7,099 nt of DNA from an uncultured Flavobacteriales bacterium (lineage in GTDB: Bacteria > Bacteroidota > Bacteroidia > Flavobacteriales > Vicingaceae). Positions within the stretch are counted from its first letter, which is position 1; the number at the start of each line of letters is the position of its first letter. The position numbers and the translations under genes were made by a program. Shown here in pieces: positions 1 through 5,911 of the stretch. The stretch spans positions 1 to 7,099 of the forward strand of contig CAJXFJ010000077.1 of NCBI GenBank assembly GCA_913052515.1, given 5' to 3'. Below the pieces are notes generated by a model. It was not told where the DNA came from, did not search any database, and saw only the letters and a program-made list of their open reading frames with translations.

Positions 1-65
1 TCCCAAACTTGATTTAACTCTTCCTTTTTTTGGTTGTGATAATGATTAAGATCTAAAAACTCCAT
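1..65 (-). CDS. N-terminus of a probable DegT/DnrJ/EryC1/StrS (WbpE-like) aminotransferase, partial
   Basis: An open frame begins with ATG at 65, one base after the stop of the acyltransferase gene, and runs off the left edge after 21 full codons. The visible peptide starts MEFLDL and continues with a charged KKEEL stretch. This resembles the usual opening of PLP-dependent sugar aminotransferases of the DegT family, which often begin M-x-F-x-D-L followed by a helix. The context supports the call: WbpB-like dehydrogenase and WbpD-like acyltransferase genes precede it, and WbpE is the PLP enzyme that aminates the 3-keto sugar between those two steps. The catalytic lysine and PLP site lie outside the window, so the assignment rests on a short peptide plus gene order. 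It could be another family. Confidence 0.5.
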   Translation of the reverse strand, partial: MEFLDLNHYHNQKKEELNQVW

Positions 66-66
66 A

Positions 67-516
67 TTACTTTATTCTACGAGCTGGATTTCCTAAATAG
101 GTACCACTTTCTGTAATATCTTTTGTAACAACAGAACCTGCTCCAATTACTACATGACTACAAATACTTACGGGCATAATTGTTGAATTTGACCCAAGAT
201 AAACATGATCACTAATTTTAGTGCTTTTCCATTTTGATTTGTCTCCACGGGCTGGACCACCAGAACTAAATGTATCATTTATAAACATAACGCCGTGACC
301 TACAAAACAATCTTTCCCTATGGTCACCAATTCACAAATGAATGAATGAGATTGAATTTTTGTTGATTCTCCTATTTCTGTATTCTTTTGTATTTCTACA
401 AAAGGACCTACAAAAACATGAGGGTGTAACTTTGTGCCATAAATATTTACAGGCTCTACAATAGTTACAGAATCTGCAATTTCTGAATCTACAATTCCTA
501 CTTTATGTCGTTTCAT
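67..516 (-). CDS. Hexapeptide-repeat (left-handed beta-helix) sugar N-acyltransferase, WbpD/FdtC-like
   Basis: This 149-residue protein is built almost entirely of imperfect hexapeptide repeats (for example VFVGPF, VTIGKD, CFVGHG, VYLGSN, VVIGAG), the signature of left-handed parallel beta-helix acyltransferases. The segment FVGHGVMFIND (residues 71-81) followed by a loop (about 82-98) resembles the active-site region of acetyl-CoA-dependent N-acetyltransferases acting on 3-amino nucleotide sugars. The chain ends with the usual GNPAR motif (142-146). It is shorter than the roughly 190 residues typical of WbpD and lacks a C-terminal extension. The ATG at 516 overlaps the end of the dehydrogenase gene by 14 nt and has no clear Shine-Dalgarno, suggesting translational coupling. 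Given the WbpB-like gene before it and the probable WbpE-like gene after it, the likely role is acetylation of the 3-amino group of a UDP-2-acetamido-3-amino uronic acid in the cytoplasm. Acylation of another amino sugar, as by FdtC on dTDP-Fuc3N, cannot be excluded. Confidence 0.8.
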   Translation of the reverse strand: MKRHKVGIVDSEIADSVTIVEPVNIYGTKLHPHVFVGPFVEIQKNTEIGESTKIQSHSFICELVTIGKDCFVGHGVMFINDTFSSGGPARGDKSKWKSTKISDHVYLGSNSTIMPVSICSHVVIGAGSVVTKDITESGTYLGNPARRIK

Positions 517-1522
517 TTTTTCTTATATGACTGTATGCCTTTTCAATTATCTCAACTGTTTTTAGCCCTTCAAAGCCATTTGTAGCAATTGATGCCCCCT
601 CAGTTAAAACTTGAATAACATTTTGATATACCTTATCATGATTTGACATACTTCCTTGGTATTGTCCATAGTTATTAGGACTGTTTCCTTCAGGCAAATC
701 TTCTATTGTAAAATCTTCTATATTTTGATACTCCAATTCATTTAAGTATTGACCTCCAACTTTTACCGTTCCTTTCTCAGCCAATACTGTAAGTGAGCCC
801 TCCATATTTTTTCTGTAACTATTTACAGAATAATGAACACTTCCCAAAGCTCCACTTTTGAACTTCAGAAGTAACACTCCAGTATCTTCAAACTCAATAA
901 TACCTTTATGGTTATAATTAGAACCTTGTGCCTGAACTTCTTCTACATCTCCAAAAAGCCAATAAAGCAAATCTATAAAGTGACTAAACTGCGTAAATAA
1001 AGTCCCTCCATCTAACTCTTTGCTACCTTTCCAGCTATCTTTATAATAGTCTTCATTCCTATTCCAAAAGCAGCTCAATTGAATGCTAAAGACTTTTCCT
1101 AGTCTATTATTTTCAAGCAACTCCTTTAAGGCAACTACCGGTGGATTAAAGCGATTTTGCTTTACAATAAACAAACGCTTATTAGAAAGTTCCGCTTGCT
1201 TAATCATTTCACCACAATCATAGGATGAAAGTGCCATTGGTTTTTCACAAATGACATGAAAGCCTGCTTTAAGTGATTTTATTGAATGCTGAGCATGCAA
1301 ACCATTGGGTGAACAAATTGAAACAACATCAACAACATCCTTTTCAGAAGTTAATAACTCTTCTATTTCTGTATATGATCTACAATTAAATTCTGAAGCT
1401 AATTCTCTTGATTTATTTTGATCAATATCACAAACTGCGACAAGAGTCCCTTGGTTTTGTATATGATTCGCATGACGCGACCCTATTCTTCCACAGCCAA
1501 CTATGGCAAATCGTAAACTCAT
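503..1522 (-). CDS. Gfo/Idh/MocA-family NAD(P)-dependent sugar oxidoreductase, WbpB-like
   Basis: The 339-residue product has the two-domain layout of the Gfo/Idh/MocA family. The N-terminal Rossmann fold carries GCGRIG (residues 9-14), then VSICSPNGLH (67-76) and the cofactor/catalytic EKP motif (93-95). The C-terminal alpha/beta domain carries the conserved stretch from DGG (171-173) to H181 and D184, where the catalytic histidine normally lies. Length is normal for the family. The family oxidises or reduces a sugar hydroxyl with NAD(H) or NADP(H). In UDP-diamino-uronate pathways the member WbpB oxidises C3 of UDP-GlcNAcA before transamination, and the acyltransferase and probable aminotransferase just downstream fit that step. 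The ATG at 1522 overlaps the upstream stop as ATGA, and the gene overlaps the next start by 14 nt. The family is certain; the exact substrate is inferred from neighbours. The stretch KQNRFNPPV (121-129) may mark a subgroup distinct from the WlbA type. Confidence 0.85.
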   Translation of the reverse strand: MSLRFAIVGCGRIGSRHANHIQNQGTLVAVCDIDQNKSRELASEFNCRSYTEIEELLTSEKDVVDVVSICSPNGLHAQHSIKSLKAGFHVICEKPMALSSYDCGEMIKQAELSNKRLFIVKQNRFNPPVVALKELLENNRLGKVFSIQLSCFWNRNEDYYKDSWKGSKELDGGTLFTQFSHFIDLLYWLFGDVEEVQAQGSNYNHKGIIEFEDTGVLLLKFKSGALGSVHYSVNSYRKNMEGSLTVLAEKGTVKVGGQYLNELEYQNIEDFTIEDLPEGNSPNNYGQYQGSMSNHDKVYQNVIQVLTEGASIATNGFEGLKTVEIIEKAYSHIRKNETT

Positions 1523-2664
1523 TTTTTAAAGGTTCTGTATAAATTTTTTATTGGTTTTAAAACAGGATAATGACTTTCTATGGGTCCTTCTATTTTAAAA
1601 TCCAAATGACTTCGAGGCTCTTCATTCATAATTGATTCAAACTCTTTACGAGTAAATCCTAATTTTTTTATTACAAATTCTAAGTCTTGTTCTAATTGAT
1701 TTTTCTCATACAAGGGTTTGTCAAGCTCTTCTAAGGCTTCTTCTCGAGTAAGCTGTCCTGAACATATTAAATTCGATAAATGTGCTTTTCGCTTATCTAC
1801 CTTAAATTTTGTAGGTAATATATAATTCTGAAAAAACTTTGTAAATACAGATTCGTGATGTTTCCCACCGTAATCTATCCAACCAATTTCTTTAGAAATA
1901 ATACTTTTAATTTCAGATTTTCGATATGGGGCCCAATTTAATGGCTCGACGAACTCGAGTTGTTTGAAGTTTAAATAATACTTCTTCTTAAAAATGGAAA
2001 AGAATGGATAAGTTTTAAGTTTTAGCTCCCCATATTGGTTGTGAATGTCTTTTATATTTACAGAGTCCCGCTTATTATAATACCAAGATTTAGGTAAGAG
2101 TGCTTCTGTTTCAACATTTGTTCCACTTATCACATATTGCACTTTATGTTTTGCAGCCAAATTATAAAGTGTACCAATTATTGCATGATCCGTAAGTGCT
2201 TCAATATCTATCACTCCAGCCCTTAGGTAAGCTCTTTGCAAGTCTTTAAATTCCTCCCAATCAATAACTAAAGTATATAAATCTGCATCTAAATAATCAA
2301 TGATACTTTGAATATTCTTAACTGCAATTTCAGAATTCCATCCATTATCAAAATGGACTACAAGAGGTCTTAATTCAGCTTTTTTTACTAGATAAGCTAT
2401 GTACGTGCTATCTACACCACCACTAACTCCTATTATACAATCGTATTCTCTTGATTTTCCTGCATCCTTTAAGGTCTTGATTTTTTCCTTCCATAATTTT
2501 TCTCCTTCTTCGCCATGAATAAGTTTCTTTTTTGCTGATTCCTGATATTCATACCAATAATTGCAAATTCCATGCTTATCAAAATTTATTAAAGGGTCAG
2601 CAATATTGTCCATTACAGTCTTTGTGCAACGCTGAAATCCTTTTTCACTAGAGGATAAAATCAT
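1519..2664 (-). CDS. wbpG: N-acetyl sugar amidotransferase (WbpG/WbuX/PseA type)
   Basis: This 381-residue protein is an ATP-pyrophosphatase (PP-loop) enzyme: SGGVDS lies at residues 81-86 after a beta-strand, as in GMP synthetase-like enzymes that activate a carbonyl by adenylation. Family features include VMDNIADP and GICNY (17-36), HFDNGWN (104-110), ISGTNVETEALLP (179-191) and the C-terminal stretch FTKFFQ through KVDKRKAHLS to TREEALEEL (274-314). Members of this family convert an N-acetyl group on a nucleotide-activated sugar to an acetamidino group, using ammonia delivered by HisH and HisF-like partners; both are encoded just upstream. The N-terminal region normally has Cys pairs. Here only C13 and C34 remain, with T16 and W37 where further cysteines are usual. 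The start at 2664 is the only ATG before the conserved N-terminal motif. The gene follows hisF after 44 nt and overlaps the dehydrogenase start by 4 nt (ATGA). The substrate is probably a 2,3-diacetamido uronic acid, from context; pseudaminic or legionaminic acid is a weaker alternative. Confidence 0.9.
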   Translation of the reverse strand: MILSSSEKGFQRCTKTVMDNIADPLINFDKHGICNYWYEYQESAKKKLIHGEEGEKLWKEKIKTLKDAGKSREYDCIIGVSGGVDSTYIAYLVKKAELRPLVVHFDNGWNSEIAVKNIQSIIDYLDADLYTLVIDWEEFKDLQRAYLRAGVIDIEALTDHAIIGTLYNLAAKHKVQYVISGTNVETEALLPKSWYYNKRDSVNIKDIHNQYGELKLKTYPFFSIFKKKYYLNFKQLEFVEPLNWAPYRKSEIKSIISKEIGWIDYGGKHHESVFTKFFQNYILPTKFKVDKRKAHLSNLICSGQLTREEALEELDKPLYEKNQLEQDLEFVIKKLGFTRKEFESIMNEEPRSHLDFKIEGPIESHYPVLKPIKNLYRTFKK

Positions 2665-2708
2665 CCTACAATTTTATGGAAAAAAAGTTGCTTAAGACAA
2701 TTTACAAA
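2665..2708 (-). other. Longest intergenic gap, between the hisF-like and wbpG-like genes
   Basis: This 44-nt gap is the longest stretch without a gene. Read on the minus strand it contains a small imperfect dyad, TTGTCTTAAGCAA, followed by a run of seven T. The stem is only about four pairs (one of them G-U), so it is too weak to call a terminator. A TAAAATTG stands close to the Bacteroidota -7 element but lies only 4 nt before the start codon, so it is not called as a promoter. I see no other signal. Confidence 0.4.
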
Positions 2709-3482
2709 CTACAAATTGGAACTCATAATTTCTGCCAATTCTTCTGAGTTTAAATAGTTGATAAGCACCCCTTTTTTTGAACTTCTATATACAAAGTAAC
2801 TTCCTGCAGCAACAGCTTGAGCACCTGCTTTCAAAGCTAATTTAAAATCATTTACACTTCCTGCTCCTCCACATGCAACTATTGGTACTTGAGAATGACT
2901 AGATATTTCTTCAATCAGTTTTAAATCATATCCTTTAAAAGTGCCATCGCGATCAATAGAATTTAAAAAGATTTCTCCAATACCCAAAGACTCTAGCTTT
3001 TTAATCAATTCAGGTATGTTAAATTTTAACTTCTTTTTAGCAGAATGTGTATAAATATGATATTGGCCGAACAAATTTCTTTTAACATCAAGCGATGCTA
3101 CAATACTTTGTGAACCAAAAATGGAAGATGCTTTTGCAATTAAATCTAAATTAGAGCTTAAAGTAGAGTTTAAAACCACCTTTTCAATACCTAAACTAAA
3201 TAACAGTTGAATCTGTTCGATATTTTTAATACCTCCACCGTAGGCAAATGGCATAAAGGCTTCACTGCATATTTCTTCTATTTTGTCATAATTGGGTTCT
3301 CTATTCTCTAATGTTGCATTTATATCGAGCAAAACTATTTCATCAACTTGTTTGTCGTTAAAAATTTTTACGGCATTAATTGGATCTCCAATGTAATTTG
3401 GTTGCTTGAAACCAACTGTTTTTACCAATTTATCTCCTCCACTAATAGTAAGTACAGGAATTACGCGATTTAAATACTCCAT
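2709..3482 (-). CDS. hisF2: HisF-like AglZ/HisF2/WbuZ-family acetamidino-modification protein
   Basis: The 257-residue product is a full-length HisF-type (beta/alpha)8 barrel. Phosphate-site loops are visible at YGGGI (81-85) and CGGAGS (204-209), and DRDGT (177-181) is conserved. D132, in SLDVKR, matches the second catalytic Asp of HisF. The first catalytic Asp, in the usual IPCLD, is missing: the sequence reads IPVLT with T12 at that place. The stretches KTVGFKQPNYIGDPINAVKIFN (21-42, allowing small gaps in conservation) and NREPNYD are typical of HisF2/WbuZ proteins found with sugar amidotransferases, not of histidine biosynthesis. The expected role is to dock HisH, channel its ammonia and pass it to the WbpG-like enzyme. 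The start at 3482 overlaps the sulfotransferase end by 13 nt and is preceded by a good Shine-Dalgarno (3491-3496). No other histidine gene is nearby, which supports the sugar-modification role. Confidence 0.9.
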   Translation of the reverse strand: MEYLNRVIPVLTISGGDKLVKTVGFKQPNYIGDPINAVKIFNDKQVDEIVLLDINATLENREPNYDKIEEICSEAFMPFAYGGGIKNIEQIQLLFSLGIEKVVLNSTLSSNLDLIAKASSIFGSQSIVASLDVKRNLFGQYHIYTHSAKKKLKFNIPELIKKLESLGIGEIFLNSIDRDGTFKGYDLKLIEEISSHSQVPIVACGGAGSVNDFKLALKAGAQAVAAGSYFVYRSSKKGVLINYLNSEELAEIMSSNL

Positions 3483-4297
3483 TTAGGAAACTCCTTTTTA
3501 GTTAATGCTCTAAATAGTGTCATATCATCTTTTAATTTTTCAGTAAGTTCAGCGATCTGCAAGTCGCTCAATTGCGGCTTTTTTAATTGGTTTGCGTAAA
3601 ACTTTTGAGCCAACACTTCTGAAATTTTAGTAGTAATTGTAGAGTTTATCTTCATTCCTATTCGATGTAGTATGTTTTCTTTAATCACTCTAGGAATTGC
3701 TTTTGTACTAGCCGCATTCTTAACATCTGAAAATCCCTTGTCTTCTTTCATTTCTTCAAGTCCCAAAAATGAAAAAGCTTTATTCATAGTTCTAAGCGGA
3801 TTTTCTTTTAAATCTTCCAAACACATAATGTGAATTTGATGAATGGGAAAAAACTTTAAATAAGCTTCTAGCTGCATTCCGTACATACTTGTTTTCCAAT
3901 AGTTACCACTTTCCTTGCTATACCTAATGTCTTCTTTCGGGTCACAATGATAACTTTCAAGTATGTGAGATTTATACCTTTCAATGGGATCTCTAACTAG
4001 GTATATCATTTTAACGTTCGGAGTGTCATTAAAAATCCGTTCAGGTATATTTTTATAGTACTTATTATGACATTTAGTGTAAGATTGCGGGCTAGTTCCA
4101 ACAATTTTATGCGAAGTCTTAAATAAATTCATATATGCTTCTCTTCTTTCTTCACTGAAATTAGAATCGGCATAAAAATGAACTTCTTTTGGCTTAAACA
4201 TATAAATATCAGGATGTAAATCCAAGTAATCATGCAAAGAAGTCGTCCCTGACTTCATTGCACCAATAACCAATAAATTAGGCAACCTACCTTTCAT
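3470..4297 (-). CDS. PAPS-dependent carbohydrate sulfotransferase
   Basis: This 275-residue protein shows both PAPS-binding signatures of the sulfotransferase superfamily. The 5'-phosphosulfate loop is KSGTTSL at residues 15-21, right after the first beta-strand (NLLVIGAM), and the 3'-phosphate motif is YLVRDPIERYKSH, with R102 and S110. The KPKEVHFY stretch (35-42) matches the K-E-x-H-F motif common in bacterial carbohydrate sulfotransferases. No signal peptide or transmembrane segment is evident, so it should act in the cytoplasm on a nucleotide sugar, lipid-linked intermediate or glycan, transferring sulfate from PAPS to a hydroxyl or amine. The gene is inserted between hisH and hisF: its ATG overlaps the hisH stop (ATGA) and its 3' end overlaps hisF by 13 nt. 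The acceptor cannot be read from the sequence; a sugar is inferred from the cluster. Confidence 0.87.
   Translation of the reverse strand: MKGRLPNLLVIGAMKSGTTSLHDYLDLHPDIYMFKPKEVHFYADSNFSEERREAYMNLFKTSHKIVGTSPQSYTKCHNKYYKNIPERIFNDTPNVKMIYLVRDPIERYKSHILESYHCDPKEDIRYSKESGNYWKTSMYGMQLEAYLKFFPIHQIHIMCLEDLKENPLRTMNKAFSFLGLEEMKEDKGFSDVKNAASTKAIPRVIKENILHRIGMKINSTITTKISEVLAQKFYANQLKKPQLSDLQIAELTEKLKDDMTLFRALTKKEFPKWSI
3491..3496 (-). promoter_or_regulatory. Shine-Dalgarno sequence of the hisF-like gene
   Basis: Minus-strand AAGGAG lies 8 nt before the ATG at 3482, inside the 3' end of the sulfotransferase gene. It is the only strong Shine-Dalgarno in the window. The other starts have none or only a weak purine match, as is common in Bacteroidota. 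It supports 3482 as the hisF2 start and suggests direct ribosome entry at this overlap in addition to any coupling. Confidence 0.7.
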
Positions 4298-4917
4298 AAG
4301 GATGCAAAGTTTTCTAATAGCTTTAATCCAAATACATGACTTTTTTCGGGATGAAATTGTACACCATAAATATTATTAAGCCAAATCGCAGAGGCAAATT
4401 CATAGCCATAAGTTGATGTGGTTAAAATATGGTTATTGTCATTGGGCAACATATGAAATGCATGGACAAAATAAAAGCGTGCCTCATTCTCCAAGCCTTT
4501 CATAAGTGGATTGTTTTCTGCTTTCTTATTCAATTTGACTAAATTCCACCCCATATGAGGGACTTTCAATTTGGCATCCATTCGAGTTTTATCAAACTTC
4601 ACCACTTTCATAGGAACCCAACCTAAGCCTGGTTCTTCGCCTTCTTCGCTTTTGTCCCCCAACAATTGTGCACCTAAGCAGATTCCTAATATTGGACATT
4701 TTTGTTCAACTACTTTTGAATTTAATACTTCAATGAGTCCGCTAGATTTTAAATTCTTCATTCCATGATCAAAATGTCCAACTCCTGGCAAAATAAGCTT
4801 TTCAGCTTCTTCTATTTCTCCAACATTTGAAGATATACTAGAGGCTGCACCTAGCTTCTTCAACATATTTTGAATAGATTTTATATTGCCTGCACCGTAA
4901 TCAATTATTGTAATCAT
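4294..4917 (-). CDS. hisH: HisH-type glutamine amidotransferase (glutaminase subunit) for sugar amidination
   Basis: The 207-residue protein is a complete class I glutamine amidotransferase of the HisH type. It opens with IDYGAGNIKSI (5-15), has the oxyanion strand LILPGVGHFD (41-50) and the nucleophile elbow GICLGAQLL (78-86, C80). H189 and E191 in QFHPEKS complete the Cys-His-Glu triad. Family knowledge: it hydrolyses glutamine and feeds ammonia into the HisF barrel. The partner HisF here lacks a cyclase Asp and an N-acetyl sugar amidotransferase follows, so the ammonia most likely serves acetamidino-sugar formation and not histidine synthesis. The gene starts 3 nt after the methyltransferase stop and ends in an ATGA overlap with the sulfotransferase gene. 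Sequence alone would allow a histidine role; the operon argues against it. Confidence 0.92.
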   Translation of the reverse strand: MITIIDYGAGNIKSIQNMLKKLGAASSISSNVGEIEEAEKLILPGVGHFDHGMKNLKSSGLIEVLNSKVVEQKCPILGICLGAQLLGDKSEEGEEPGLGWVPMKVVKFDKTRMDAKLKVPHMGWNLVKLNKKAENNPLMKGLENEARFYFVHAFHMLPNDNNHILTTSTYGYEFASAIWLNNIYGVQFHPEKSHVFGLKLLENFASL

Positions 4918-4920
4918 TTG

Positions 4921-5874
4921 CTACTTCTGCTTTGATAAAATAAACACACCTGCATTTGGATAATTATCGGAGTCTAGAATGTTTACAAATTCTGTATTAA
5001 AAAATTGATTGAATTTTCTGTATTTATCTTCACTCCAAAATTTTGACAAATGATCTACAACTGCAAATGCAATTGATGTTGTAATTGTTCCATTGGATAA
5101 GTGTTCAAAATGCAAGTTATTTTCTTTCGCATAAGATTCCACAAATTCCACTTTTGGAAGAGAGCAATCTAGATGTTCTTTAGCCCACAGTGCATTGGTA
5201 GTCTCAATCATTAATTCTAATCGCCTTGTTGGCAGAGTTTCTTCAACATGTATTGGGTTTAATAAAATAACGGCATGTTTTGCTTTAGCGCAAAGTTGAT
5301 TTAAAAATGCATTTCTTTCTTCAAGTGGAACATGTTCTAAAACATGACAAGAAACTACAAAATCAAATTCTTCATCCTTAAAAGGTAAATCAAGTCCATT
5401 AATTCCATTTGATTTAGGATCTACTAAACAATAATTACAATTGCTTAAGAAAGAAGCCAATTCACCTTTTCCACCTCCTGCATCTAAAACGCTTGCCTCT
5501 TTTAAATTTCTCTTTTTAATCTCACTTTTAACAACTTCTGAAAGAGAAAAAATTCGATAATATACGTTATGGGGAATTTTAGATAGGTCTGGTAATGCAT
5601 CTTTACATTTTGGTAAGTTCTCTTGAAAAAGTTGCTGTTCTAATCCTAAATACCTTGCCGTAAATAGTTCAGCAATTGCTAAAAAATACTCTTCATTTCT
5701 TAAAGCTATTTTTGATAGCTGAAGATGCAAATTCGGGTTTAATTGATCTTCTTTTATTTGCTTAATTAAGTTATTTGCTTCTGTAAAATCTTTCTTTTTA
5801 GGTCTTTTTACATAAAATAAATCATAACCTAATTTTCCAAAGATTCTTCTTACAACTTTTAATATTATTTCCAT
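4921..5874 (-). CDS. SAM-dependent class I methyltransferase with helical TPR-like N-terminal region
   Basis: The 317-residue product has a class I Rossmann methyltransferase core. Motif I is VLDAGGGKGELA (129-140), an acidic strand-2 end follows at VDP (151-153), and motif IV with its following helix is FDFVVSCHVLEHVPLEER (170-187), the pattern of Methyltransf_11/UbiE-like enzymes. The first 120 residues are different: a basic IFGKLGYDLFYVKRPKKK (11-28), often seen at the start of glycan-cluster methyltransferases, then a helical segment from about 47 to 80 that resembles a single TPR unit (LHLQLSKIALRNEEYFLAIAE within it). The region after motif IV is longer than a minimal core and may form a substrate cap. 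It probably methylates a sugar or another glycan substituent in the cytoplasm; no family-specific motif fixes the acceptor. It starts 37 nt after the glycosyltransferase and stops 3 nt before hisH, consistent with the same transcript. Confidence 0.82.
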   Translation of the reverse strand: MEIILKVVRRIFGKLGYDLFYVKRPKKKDFTEANNLIKQIKEDQLNPNLHLQLSKIALRNEEYFLAIAELFTARYLGLEQQLFQENLPKCKDALPDLSKIPHNVYYRIFSLSEVVKSEIKKRNLKEASVLDAGGGKGELASFLSNCNYCLVDPKSNGINGLDLPFKDEEFDFVVSCHVLEHVPLEERNAFLNQLCAKAKHAVILLNPIHVEETLPTRRLELMIETTNALWAKEHLDCSLPKVEFVESYAKENNLHFEHLSNGTITTSIAFAVVDHLSKFWSEDKYRKFNQFFNTEFVNILDSDNYPNAGVFILSKQK

Positions 5875-5911
5875 ATTGCTTATTGCTCTATATTTTTAGT
5901 TCACTTTCTGC

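Noticed and set aside
1519..2664. Pseudaminic acid (PseA) or legionaminic acid role for the amidotransferase
   Set aside because: The family fits, but no nonulosonate synthase or cytidylyltransferase is in the window, while WbpB/WbpD-like genes follow directly. It is kept only as an alternative.
2668..2700. Bacteroidota-like promoter (ATTG, 21 nt, TAAAATTG) before the wbpG-like gene
   Set aside because: Both elements are imperfect, the -7 match ends 4 nt before the ATG and leaves no leader, and such matches are frequent by chance in AT-rich sequence.
2675..2702. Small dyad followed by a T run between the hisF-like and wbpG-like genes, considered as a terminator or attenuator
   Set aside because: The stem has only about four pairs, one of them G-U, in AT-rich DNA, and the genes on both sides belong to one pathway, so termination here is unlikely.
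4571..4768. A 65-codon plus-strand reading frame opposite hisH
   Set aside because: It lies wholly antisense to a strongly conserved hisH gene that includes the catalytic Cys elbow, has no recognisable domain, and no independent signal supports it.
2709..4917. hisH and hisF as part of a histidine biosynthesis operon
   Set aside because: The HisF copy lacks the first catalytic Asp, no other his gene is present, and a sugar amidotransferase and sugar-modifying genes surround them.
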